From: Kocuria rosea
GTDB taxonomy: Bacteria; Actinomycetota; Actinomycetes; Actinomycetales; Micrococcaceae
Reading direction: 5' to 3'
Length of the DNA: 64,000 nt
Assembly (NCBI RefSeq): GCF_006094695.1
Contig: NZ_CP035103.1
Span: 1-64,000 of the forward strand
The notes beneath the pieces are model-generated. The model worked only from the letters and a program-made list of their open reading frames with translations. It did no database searches and was not told the origin of the DNA. A program made the translations under genes and the position numbers. Positions within the stretch are counted from its first letter, which is position 1. Every line of letters starts with the position of its first letter. Shown here one piece after another: positions 13,404-21,172 of the stretch.

Positions 13404-14204
13404 GTGAGCGGCGAGCGACCGCAGTACGGCGCGTCCACCGGGGGAGACATCCCGGTGTGCCCGCGCCACCCCGACCGTCCGGCGTACGTGCGGTGCCAGC
13501 GGTGCGGCCGGCCGACGTGCCCGGAGTGCCAGCGCACGGCCGCGGTGGGCGTCCACTGCGTCGACTGCGTGCAGGAGGCGACGCGCTCGCGCCCCGCCGT
13601 CCGCACGAGCCTCGGCGGCCGCGCGGCCCAGGGCTCCCCGATGCTCGTCACCTGGTGGCTCGTCGGCGTCAACGCGGTGGTCTACGCGCTGCAGTGGCTC
13701 GGGCAGGCGGCGGGCGTGAGCCTGCTGCAGATGTTCGCCTACGCCCCCGTGACCACGACCTCCGAGCCGTGGCGGATGCTCACGAGCGGTTTCCTGCACT
13801 CGATGTCCAGTCCGCTGCACCTGATCCTGAACATGTACATGCTCTACCTGTTCGGGCGGATGCTCGAGCCGGCGCTGGGTCGCGGCCGGTTCCTGCTGCT
13901 GTTCCTGCTCTCCGTCCTGGGCGGATCCGTGGGCGTCCTGCTCCTGTCGCACCCGCTCAGCCTCGTGGTCGGCGCGTCCGGGGGCGTCTTCGGCCTGTTC
14001 GGCGCCCTGTTCGTGCTGCAGCGCCACCTGGGGCAGTCCATCACGCCCATCGCGGTGCTGATCGGCGTGAACGTCGTCTTCGGCTTCCTCTTCCCCGGCA
14101 TCGCCTGGCAGGCGCACCTCGGCGGACTCGTCACGGGAGCCATCGTCGCCTTCGGCTACACGGCCGCCAGCCGCCGGCGCCGGGGTGCCGGCGGCCGCCG
14201 GTGA
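13404..14204 (+). CDS. Rhomboid family intramembrane serine protease
   Basis: Rhomboids cleave membrane proteins within the bilayer. The 266-residue protein has an N-terminal cysteine-rich zinc-ribbon or B-box-like segment (about 17-55, with CPRH, CQRCGRP, CPECQR and HCVDC), then six or more membrane helices. The catalytic serine is S192 in GASGG and the partner histidine H238 in QAHLGGL; H-x-x-x-N in the second helix (HLILN) is also present. The GTG at 13404 follows AGGAGGA. The position after ppiA is conserved in actinobacteria. The crgA gene expected next is replaced here by a DnaA-box cluster. Confidence 0.93.
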   Translation: MSGERPQYGASTGGDIPVCPRHPDRPAYVRCQRCGRPTCPECQRTAAVGVHCVDCVQEATRSRPAVRTSLGGRAAQGSPMLVTWWLVGVNAVVYALQWLGQAAGVSLLQMFAYAPVTTTSEPWRMLTSGFLHSMSSPLHLILNMYMLYLFGRMLEPALGRGRFLLLFLLSVLGGSVGVLLLSHPLSLVVGASGGVFGLFGALFVLQRHLGQSITPIAVLIGVNVVFGFLFPGIAWQAHLGGLVTGAIVAFGYTAASRRRRGAGGRR

Positions 14205-14545
14205 CGCCGGCCGCAGCCCGTCCCCGAGCACTCGCGCGCCGGCGGACGACCGTGTTCTCCACAGGGGTTGTCCCCACCTGTCGACAAGTTACACCGGTGG
14301 AATTCCACACCTGTGAGCAACGGTGTGGACAGGGCCGGGGCGGCTTCCACAGCTGTTAATAACGCTGTGGAGAGCGAGCTGTGCACACAGTTCTCCACAC
14401 CTGTGGACAACGTTGTGCACCGGTTGGGGAGAAGGGGCACGACCGTGCCGGCCGGGATGCCGTCCTCATCGGATCCTCAGGCGGCGTGCGGAAAACTGGA
14501 GGGGTGCGGATCCCGCCGCGCCCACGGAGGAGAACGGGAGGACAC
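14205..14545. other. Second DnaA-box-like cluster, gene-free
   Basis: The 341 bp contain no gene. Between 14255 and 14421 lie a perfect box TGTGGACAA (14402-14410), one-mismatch boxes TTCTCCACA (14255-14263, 14391-14399), TTGTCCCCA (14268-14276), TGTCGACAA (14279-14287) and TGTGGACAG (14324-14332), and weaker ones at 14301-14309, 14312-14320, 14366-14374 and 14413-14421. A perfect 8-bp inverted repeat TCCACAGC/GCTGTGGA (14346-14353 with 14364-14371) flanks TGTTAATAAC. The reverse complement CCACAGCGTTATTAACA nearly matches CCACAGCGGTTATTAACA in oriC (1941-1958). It probably binds DnaA; whether it unwinds, titrates or regulates is unknown. Confidence 0.65.
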
Positions 14546-15234
<689 letters not shown>

Positions 15235-15238
<4 letters not shown>

Positions 15239-16683
15239 CCTCCGCCAGGAGGGGGCTCCTCGACCGGTGGGGGGTGCGGGAGCGCAGCACCGCCGCCGCG
15301 GCGCTGCTCATCCTCCTGGTGATGGCCGTGGCCGGAGCCGTGCTGCTCGAGGTCCTCAGCCGCGCGGCCGTGGGGGCCGCCCACGACCAGGCCGTGGCCC
15401 GGCAGACGGAGATCCTCCAGGACCTGGGGCTCCCGTGGGGCCCGCGCAGCGCCGGGGGCGCGGCGGGGGAGACGGCCGTGTTCACGCAGGCCGGGCTCGG
15501 CGAGCTGATGCTGCGGCTCGGCCGCCCGGGGGTCATCGTGCAGCTCCAGGACGCCGACGGACAGGTGGTGGCCGCGTCCCCCGCCAGCGCGCTGGGCACG
15601 GACCTGTCCGTGCCGGTCCTGGAGCCGGGGCGGTCCTTCGACTCCGCGGCGACCGGGGACGGGCTCGCGCTCAGGACCGACGACCACGTGTATGTCGCTC
15701 ACGGCATGTACATCAACGGGGTGCCCCTGACCCTCACCGTGGCCGTGCCCATGGCGCTGCAGCAGGGCACCCTCCAGACCGTGTCCCTGTTCCTGCTGGT
15801 CGGCGGGCCGGTGCTGGCGCTGCTCGGCGCCGCGCTCATGTGGTTCCTGGTCGGCCGCTCCCTGGCCCCGGTGCGCCGCATCACCGGACAGGTCCGGCGC
15901 ATCGGCACGGCCCGCCTGGGGGAACGGGTCGACGTGCCCCCCACCCGGGACGAGATCGCGGCGCTCGCCGAGACCATGAACGGGATGCTGGACCGGCTGC
16001 AGACCTCCGACCGGGCACAGCGGCGGTTCGTGGCGGACGCCTCCCACGAGCTCCGCAGCCCGCTCGCCACCCTCACCACCACGATCGAGGTGGCCGCCTC
16101 CGACCCGTCCGGGGCGACGTGGCCCGAGGTCGCCCCCGTCCTGAGGTCCCAGTCCCGCCGCATGGGCCAGCTCGTGGAGGACCTCCTGACCCTCGCCAAG
16201 GTCGACGACGCCGGGCTGCGGCTGCGCACCGCGGACACCGACCTGGACGAGGTGGTCCGGGAGGAGATCGCCCGGATGCGGCCGGCCTCGCGGCACGAGG
16301 TGCGCGTGCACGTGGACCCCGTGCGGGTCCGCGGGGACGCCAGCCGGCTCCAGCAGGTGGTCCGCAACCTGCTCTCCAACGCGGAGCGGCACGCGGACAC
16401 CTGGATCGCCGTCTCCCTGGTGGCCGAGGGGGACGAGGCGGTCGTGACCGTGGTCAACGACGGCGACCGCATCGCGCCGGAGGACCGGGAACGGGTCTTC
16501 GAGCGGTTCGTGCGGCTCGACGACTCCCGGACCCGGGACACGGGCGGATCCGGGCTGGGCCTGGCCATCAGTCGGGAGATCGTCGCGGCCCACGGGGGGA
16601 CGATCGGCGCGGGCGAGGACCCGGAGGGCCGGTGCCGCTTCCAGGTGCGTCTCCCGCGGGAGGGCGGGGACGGCGAGGGCTGA
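15235..16683 (+). CDS. Sensor histidine kinase
   Basis: The 482-residue membrane kinase senses an unknown signal and phosphorylates the preceding regulator. It has an N-terminal membrane helix (about 20-40), an extracytoplasmic sensor of about 140 residues, a second helix (about 182-206), a HAMP linker, a HisKA domain with phospho-acceptor H271 in DASHELRSPLA, and an ATPase domain with N-box LLSNAERHA, DGDRI and GGSGLGLAI. The GTG overlaps the regulator stop, so the pair is one operon. The order regulator-kinase and domain layout match the MprAB or CutRS type, but the specific class cannot be fixed. Confidence 0.93.
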
Positions 16684-16692
16684 GCACCTCGC

Positions 16693-16736
16693 GTTCACCT
16701 CCCGTTGGCGGCACCGTCACGCGGGCCGCCTAGCGT
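16693..16736 (+). promoter_or_regulatory. PHO-box-like direct repeats with -10 element
   Basis: Three 11-bp steps, GTTCACCTCCC, GTTGGCGGCAC and CGTCACGCGGG (16693-16725), resemble the direct-repeat units bound by PhoP in actinobacteria. A -10-like TAGCGT follows at 16731-16736. No plus-strand gene lies downstream; a terminator begins 70 bp further on. Confidence 0.35.
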
Positions 16737-16805
16737 CTCCCTGGTCGGCGGGAGCCCCCCGACCCCGCTCCGACGAGCACGGATGCACCCCCGGGCAGCC
16801 GTGCG

Positions 16806-16839
16806 GAATGCCCCGGTCCGTCGGCGGACCGGGGCATTC
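16806..16839. terminator. Bidirectional terminator between kinase and GntR genes
   Basis: A perfect 15-bp inverted repeat (16806-16820 with 16825-16839) has a TCGG loop. It can end transcripts from the plus strand and from the minus-strand GntR gene that stops at 16913. Confidence 0.75.
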
Positions 16840-16912
16840 GACTGCTCCGCGACCGGGGGCCCCGGGCCGCCGGCCGGGATCCCCGGCCTCCGGCGGCTCA
16901 CCCGCCGGGCTC

Positions 16913-17713
16913 TCAGTACCCGGCGGCGGCGGCGCCCCAGACCTGCGCGGTGAGTTCCTCGAGGCGCTCCTCGGGTGTGCGCTGGGCGCGCAGGGCCTGG
17001 GCGACGAGCCGCTGCGCGGTGGAGGCGAGGTGCTCGCGCATGGCGCGTGCCGCCTCCGCCTCGTCCCGGGCGAGCACGGCCCGGACCAGCGCGTCGTGCT
17101 CGCGCGCGAGCTCCCCGACGGGCCGCCGCGACGTGGCGGCGACGACGCCCAGGAAGGACGTGGTGGTGCGCAGCCGCTCCACGAGCTGGACGGCCTGGGC
17201 GTTGCCGGCGACGAGCAGCAGCGCACGGTGCAGTCCCTCGTCCGCCTCGGCGGTGGCCTCGAGGTCCCCGGTCCCGGCCGCCTCGTGCAGCGCCTCCCAC
17301 CGGGCCCGGATCCGGTCCAGCTCCTCGGGCGCCGCGAGACGTGCGGCCCGGCGGGCGGCCGGGACCTCCAGGGCGGTGCGCACCGCGAAGATCTCGGCGA
17401 CGTCGTCGGGACTGACCTCGACGATCTCGAAGCCGCGGTTGCGGTGGAACCGGATCAGCCCGGCCTCGCCCAGCCGCAGCAGGCCCTCCCGCACCGGGCT
17501 GCGGGAGACGTCCATGGCGGAGGCCAGCTGCTGCACCGAGTAGAGGCGCCCGGGCTCCATCTCGCCCGCCGTGATCGCCCGGCGCACCGCGGCCATCACC
17601 TGCACGGCGAGCGAGCTCCCGGTCGTGGCGGTGACGGACGGCAGCGCGGGGGCCGCCGGCCCGGGACGGTCGCCGGCCGGGGACCCGGTGACGGAGCGGG
17701 GTGGGGTGGTCAC
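16913..17713 (-). CDS. GntR-family regulator, FadR/FCD subgroup
   Basis: The 266-residue protein has a winged helix-turn-helix (about 35-100, with SVQQLASAMDVSRSPVREGL and a following wing) and an all-helical ligand domain (FCD, about 110-235) with Asp and His residues of the metal or acid site. FCD regulators typically respond to organic acids or sugar acids. The GTG start overlaps the stop of the upstream dehydrogenase gene as GTGA, so regulator and enzyme are one operon and it probably controls that operon. The first 30 residues are Pro/Gly-rich and of uncertain authenticity. Confidence 0.9.
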   Translation of the reverse strand: MTTPPRSVTGSPAGDRPGPAAPALPSVTATTGSSLAVQVMAAVRRAITAGEMEPGRLYSVQQLASAMDVSRSPVREGLLRLGEAGLIRFHRNRGFEIVEVSPDDVAEIFAVRTALEVPAARRAARLAAPEELDRIRARWEALHEAAGTGDLEATAEADEGLHRALLLVAGNAQAVQLVERLRTTTSFLGVVAATSRRPVGELAREHDALVRAVLARDEAEAARAMREHLASTAQRLVAQALRAQRTPEERLEELTAQVWGAAAAGY

Positions 17714-18711
17714 GGGGTGATCGTCAGCTTGATGTCCCCGGGCCGGTGCTCCTCGGCCCGCTGCATGGCCTCCGCGATCCGCTCGAGGGGGAACTCGGGC
17801 CCGAGACAGTGCTCCACGTCGATCTCGCCCTCGGAGATCCGCCGCAGGGCCTCGCGGAAGGACGTCAGCCCCGGCTCGGCCTGCGCCGCCACGGAGCACT
17901 GCAGCCGCAGGTTCTTGCGGAACGCCGTCCACAGCGGGACCTCGGTGTGCCCGTGCCGCTCCGGCAGGCCGAAGAAGCCGACGATGCCCCGGTCGGCCGC
18001 GAGCTCGACGGCCTGGTCGCGCAGCACGTCGTGCCCCACGGCCTCGATGACGAGGTCGGCGCCGCGGCCCCCGGTGACCTCGGCCACGACCGCGGCGAGA
18101 TCCTCCTCCGGCACCCGCACGGGGACGGCGCCCAGCCGGCGGGCGACCTCGAGCCTGCCCGTGTCCAGGTCGGAGGCGACGACGTGCGCGAAGCCCAGTC
18201 GGCGGGCCTCCTCCACGAAGAACAGCCCGGCGGACCCCGCGCCCATCACCACGCACGTGTGCGCCCGGCGGGCAGGCGTCTCCACGGGCCAGAACTGGCG
18301 CATGGCGTAGAGGCACGTGCCGTACTGCTGGGCCATCATGAGCCGCCGCAGCTGCAGGGAGTCGTTCGGGTCCGTGCCGGCGGGCAGCTCCACGACGTGC
18401 AGGTCGTCCAGCAGCTGGAGTTCCGCGAAGCACCCGCCCATCTCGCCCTGGGGGACCGTCAGCACCAGGGTGCCCTCCGGGACGCGCTCCGAGCGGGACT
18501 CGACCACTACCCCGACCCCTTCGTGGCCGGGGTAGCCGGGGCGGCGCGGGCCCTCCGCGTGGAGCAGGCCGTGGAAGGCCGCGTGCAGGTCGGATCCGCA
18601 GATCGAGGCGTGCAGCATGCGCACCACCAGCTGACCGGGTTCCCGGGCGTGCGGATCGGGCCAGTCGGTGACCGTGACGGTGCCCGTGGTGGGGACGTGG
18701 GATGCTCGCAT
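17710..18711 (-). CDS. Zinc-binding alcohol dehydrogenase (MDR family)
   Basis: This cytoplasmic NAD(P)-dependent oxidoreductase would oxidise an alcohol or polyol. The 333-residue protein shows the catalytic-zinc motif CGSDLH and GHEGVGVV in the GroES-like domain and a Rossmann motif VVMGAGSAGLFF. The four cysteines of the structural-zinc loop are absent. The ATG at 18709-18711 follows AGGAGGC; upstream in-frame codons lie beyond that site. It is encoded first in an operon with a GntR regulator, which suggests an inducible catabolic step. The substrate cannot be read from the sequence; threonine or sugar-alcohol dehydrogenases are nearest in type. Confidence 0.85.
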   Translation of the reverse strand: MRASHVPTTGTVTVTDWPDPHAREPGQLVVRMLHASICGSDLHAAFHGLLHAEGPRRPGYPGHEGVGVVVESRSERVPEGTLVLTVPQGEMGGCFAELQLLDDLHVVELPAGTDPNDSLQLRRLMMAQQYGTCLYAMRQFWPVETPARRAHTCVVMGAGSAGLFFVEEARRLGFAHVVASDLDTGRLEVARRLGAVPVRVPEEDLAAVVAEVTGGRGADLVIEAVGHDVLRDQAVELAADRGIVGFFGLPERHGHTEVPLWTAFRKNLRLQCSVAAQAEPGLTSFREALRRISEGEIDVEHCLGPEFPLERIAEAMQRAEEHRPGDIKLTITP

Positions 18712-18797
18712 GCGCGCCTCCTGGGGTCGGGCGCGCCGGGCGCCGGTGGGTGACATGCTACCCACGGTTTGGTGCCTGGGACGGGCGTGACGCCGGA

Positions 18798-19643
18798 TTA
18801 AACCCGCGGCGCGCCCGGATCCGCGCCGACGGCCTCGGCGGGGACCGCGAAGACGGGGCGGGGGGACTGCAGCCGGGCGGGTGCGGGCAGGTCGCGGCGC
18901 AGCACCCGGTCCCCGCGCTCGAGCTCGAGGGAGAACCCGCCGACGGCGTGGTGCACGTTCTCGCCCAGCACCGTCCGCTCCACGACCTGCTCCGGGCCGG
19001 GCGGCCCGTGCAGCAGCAGCACCGGCTCACCCTCCCGCAGCTCCTCCTCGACGCGGGCCACCGCCTGCACCCAGTGGCTCTCCCGCACGCCGTCCGGGAC
19101 GCGGAAGGGCACGACGACGGCGCCGCCCGCCGCCTCGTGCGCGCCCGGCGCCAGGACCCACGCCCGCCGGCCGTGCGGCGGCTCGGCGGGGGGCGTGCGG
19201 CCCTCCGCGGGCACGGGCCACACGTAGTCCAGGCCGGCGGGGTCGCCGGGGAAGACCGCGCGGTAGAGCTCCTCGTCCTTGCGCAGCAGGTTCGACCGGT
19301 GCGAGCGGTGGAACGCCTCGTCGCCCAGCCAGGGCGGCGGCGGCGCCACGTCGTCGTCGGGGGCGCGGTCCCAGGCCTCGGGGGCGAACTCGCGGATCTG
19401 CCACCCCGTGCTGTCGGCCCCGCCGCGGGCCGTCCACTCGTCGACCATCGCGCGGCCGTAGGCGACCAGTGCGGGCACGTGCCCGGACCACATCGCCGTG
19501 GCCGGGTGGCGGTACCACCCGTAGCCCGGCACGGTGGCCGCGCGCAGCACCTGCAGGGTCTCCACCCGCTGCTTGCCCAGCCGCTTGCGGTCGAGGACGC
19601 GGGCCGAGCGGGCGAAGTCCGGGTACGGGAGGAAGGTCTGCAC
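18798..19643 (-). CDS. MSMEG_6728 family protein
   Basis: The 281-residue protein starts (GTG) with MQTFLPYPDFARSARVLDRK and continues RLGKQRVETLQVL, which is the hallmark N-terminus of the MSMEG_6728 family of small actinobacterial cytoplasmic proteins. The core domain covers about 1-125 with conserved His-Pro-Ala-x-x-Met-Trp and a following Trp-rich part. Residues 150-281 are an additional Pro/Glu-rich segment with little predicted order. Function is unknown. A relation to pyrimidine-dimer glycosylases has been suggested for similar short proteins, but no catalytic residue match is evident here. Confidence 0.7.
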   Translation of the reverse strand: MQTFLPYPDFARSARVLDRKRLGKQRVETLQVLRAATVPGYGWYRHPATAMWSGHVPALVAYGRAMVDEWTARGGADSTGWQIREFAPEAWDRAPDDDVAPPPPWLGDEAFHRSHRSNLLRKDEELYRAVFPGDPAGLDYVWPVPAEGRTPPAEPPHGRRAWVLAPGAHEAAGGAVVVPFRVPDGVRESHWVQAVARVEEELREGEPVLLLHGPPGPEQVVERTVLGENVHHAVGGFSLELERGDRVLRRDLPAPARLQSPRPVFAVPAEAVGADPGAPRV

Positions 19644-19726
19644 CGCCCCAGTGTCCTACGGATCCGCGGCCTCCACCACCGCACCGGCCCGTGCGCCGGA
19701 GCCCGCGCGGGGGGGACACTGGGGGC

Positions 19727-21052
19727 ATGCCCCTGCCCCGCGCGCTGGAGCCGTTCCGGCTCGGCCGGTACCGTGTGCTCGCCTTCGCGATGTTCAGCAG
19801 CGTCTTCGGCGCCGGGATGTGGGCGGTGGCCCTCGTGCACCAGGTCCTGCAGCTGGACGGCACGGCCGTGGACCTCTCGGCCGTGACGGCGGTGGGCGCG
19901 CTCGGCATGCTCGTCTTCGTGCTCGTGGGCGGGATCGCGGCCGACCGCCTCCCCCTGGCCCGGGTGCTGCGCCTCGTCGAGACCGCCAACCTCCTGACGG
20001 CGGGGACGCTCGCCGTCCTGGCCCTGGCGGACGGGCTGCGCATGGGGCACCTCGCCGCGGCGGCGTTCGTGTTCGGCGCGGGTCTCGGCTTCTTCTATCC
20101 GGCCTACTCGGCCTCGCTGCCCCGGATCCTGCCCGCCCGGCAGCTGCTCGCGGCCAACGGGGTGGAGGGCACGGCGCGCCCGCTGCTGCAGCAGGCGGCG
20201 GGACCGGCCGTGGCGGGTCTGCTCATCGGGCTGGTCGCTCCCGGCGGCGCGCTCGCCCTGATCGCGCTCTGCCACGCCGCCGCGCTCGTACTGCTGCTGC
20301 GCCTGCACGTGCCCGGCCACGACGCCGATTCGGACGCCGGCGCGGACGCCGGCGCGGACGCCGGCGCGGACACGGATCCAGGCGCGGGGGAGCCGTCCCC
20401 GCCGCGGGAGGCGGTGGGCGCCCTGCGGTCCGTGCGGCAGGACCTCATGGAGGGCGTGAGCTACACGGTGCGGACCCCGTGGCTGCTGTGGACCCTGCTG
20501 TGGGCGGTGCTCGCGGTCTTCCTGCTGCTGGGTCCCCTGGAGGTCCTCGTCCCGTTCCTGGTCCGGGACCGGCTGGGCGGGGACGCCTCCACGTTCGGCT
20601 ACCTGCTGGCGTGCTACGGCGGGGCCAGCGCGGTGGCCTCCCTGGTGGTCGCGTCGCTGCCCCTGCCGCGGCGCTATCTCAGCTGGATGATCGTGCTGTG
20701 GGGGTTCGGGACGCTGCCCTTCGGTCTCGTCGCGACCACCGACTCGTTCTGGGTCATGGCGCTGTGCCTGGCCTTCGTGGGCGCCGGGGACGGCGCGGGC
20801 ATGGTGCTGTGGGGCACTCTCCTGCAGCGCCGGGTCCCGCGCCACATGTTGGGGCGGGTCTCGAGCCTCGACTTCTTCGTCTCGATCGCCCTCATGCCGG
20901 TGTCGATGGCGGTCGCGGGACCCGTGGCCCAGGTGGTGCCCCTGCCGGTGATCTTCTGGACCGTGGCCCTGCTGACCCCGGCGCTGGGGCTGGTGGCCCT
21001 GTGGGCCGGGCGGATGCGCGAGGACGAGCTGGCGCACTCGCTGGCCGGCTGA
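19727..21052 (+). CDS. MFS transporter, exporter-like
   Basis: The 441-residue protein has about twelve hydrophobic helices and fits the MFS_3 (enterobactin-exporter-like) group. It begins MPLPRALEPFRLGRYRVLAF, with FRLGRYRVL typical of that group. The central loop (about 195-235) is hydrophilic and carries a three-fold Asp-Ala-Gly-Ala repeat. The likely role is drug or metabolite efflux at the cell membrane; the substrate is unknown. The start ATG at 19727 follows GGGGG. It is divergent from the MSMEG_6728 gene with 83 bp between and convergent with the next gene. Confidence 0.85.
   Translation: MPLPRALEPFRLGRYRVLAFAMFSSVFGAGMWAVALVHQVLQLDGTAVDLSAVTAVGALGMLVFVLVGGIAADRLPLARVLRLVETANLLTAGTLAVLALADGLRMGHLAAAAFVFGAGLGFFYPAYSASLPRILPARQLLAANGVEGTARPLLQQAAGPAVAGLLIGLVAPGGALALIALCHAAALVLLLRLHVPGHDADSDAGADAGADAGADTDPGAGEPSPPREAVGALRSVRQDLMEGVSYTVRTPWLLWTLLWAVLAVFLLLGPLEVLVPFLVRDRLGGDASTFGYLLACYGGASAVASLVVASLPLPRRYLSWMIVLWGFGTLPFGLVATTDSFWVMALCLAFVGAGDGAGMVLWGTLLQRRVPRHMLGRVSSLDFFVSIALMPVSMAVAGPVAQVVPLPVIFWTVALLTPALGLVALWAGRMREDELAHSLAG
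20331..20370 (+). repeat. 12-bp tandem repeat in the MFS gene
   Basis: Three perfect copies of CGGACGCCGGCG (20331-20366) plus a partial fourth encode Asp-Ala-Gly-Ala repeats in the central cytoplasmic loop. The unit length keeps the frame, so copy number could vary without loss of function. Confidence 0.85.
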
Positions 21053-21104
21053 GCGCCGCCGTTGCACCCCACAGGGCGCAGGGACGGGGACGTGCGGACC
21101 GGGG

Positions 21105-21137
21105 GCGGTGCCGCGTCCCGACCGGACGCGGCACCGC
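21105..21137. terminator. Bidirectional terminator between convergent genes
   Basis: A perfect 14-bp stem (21105-21118 with 21124-21137) and a 5-nt loop lie between the MFS gene and the convergent thiamine-diphosphate enzyme gene. Confidence 0.75.
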
Positions 21138-21172
21138 TCCGCTCACCGCACGAGCGGTGGACGGCCCGCGGG

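Noticed and set aside
14205..14545. Treating the second DnaA-box cluster as a proven second replication origin
   Set aside because: Box density and an AT-rich core are suggestive but no unwinding or initiation evidence can come from sequence alone; reported as a finding instead.
18798..19643. Calling the MSMEG_6728-like protein a T4 endonuclease V-type DNA glycosylase
   Set aside because: The catalytic N-terminal Thr and glutamate pattern of that enzyme are not evident; only the MSMEG_6728 N-terminus is clear.
20331..20370. CRISPR-like repeat
   Set aside because: The 12-bp units are contiguous without spacers and lie inside a coding sequence, so this is a tandem repeat.
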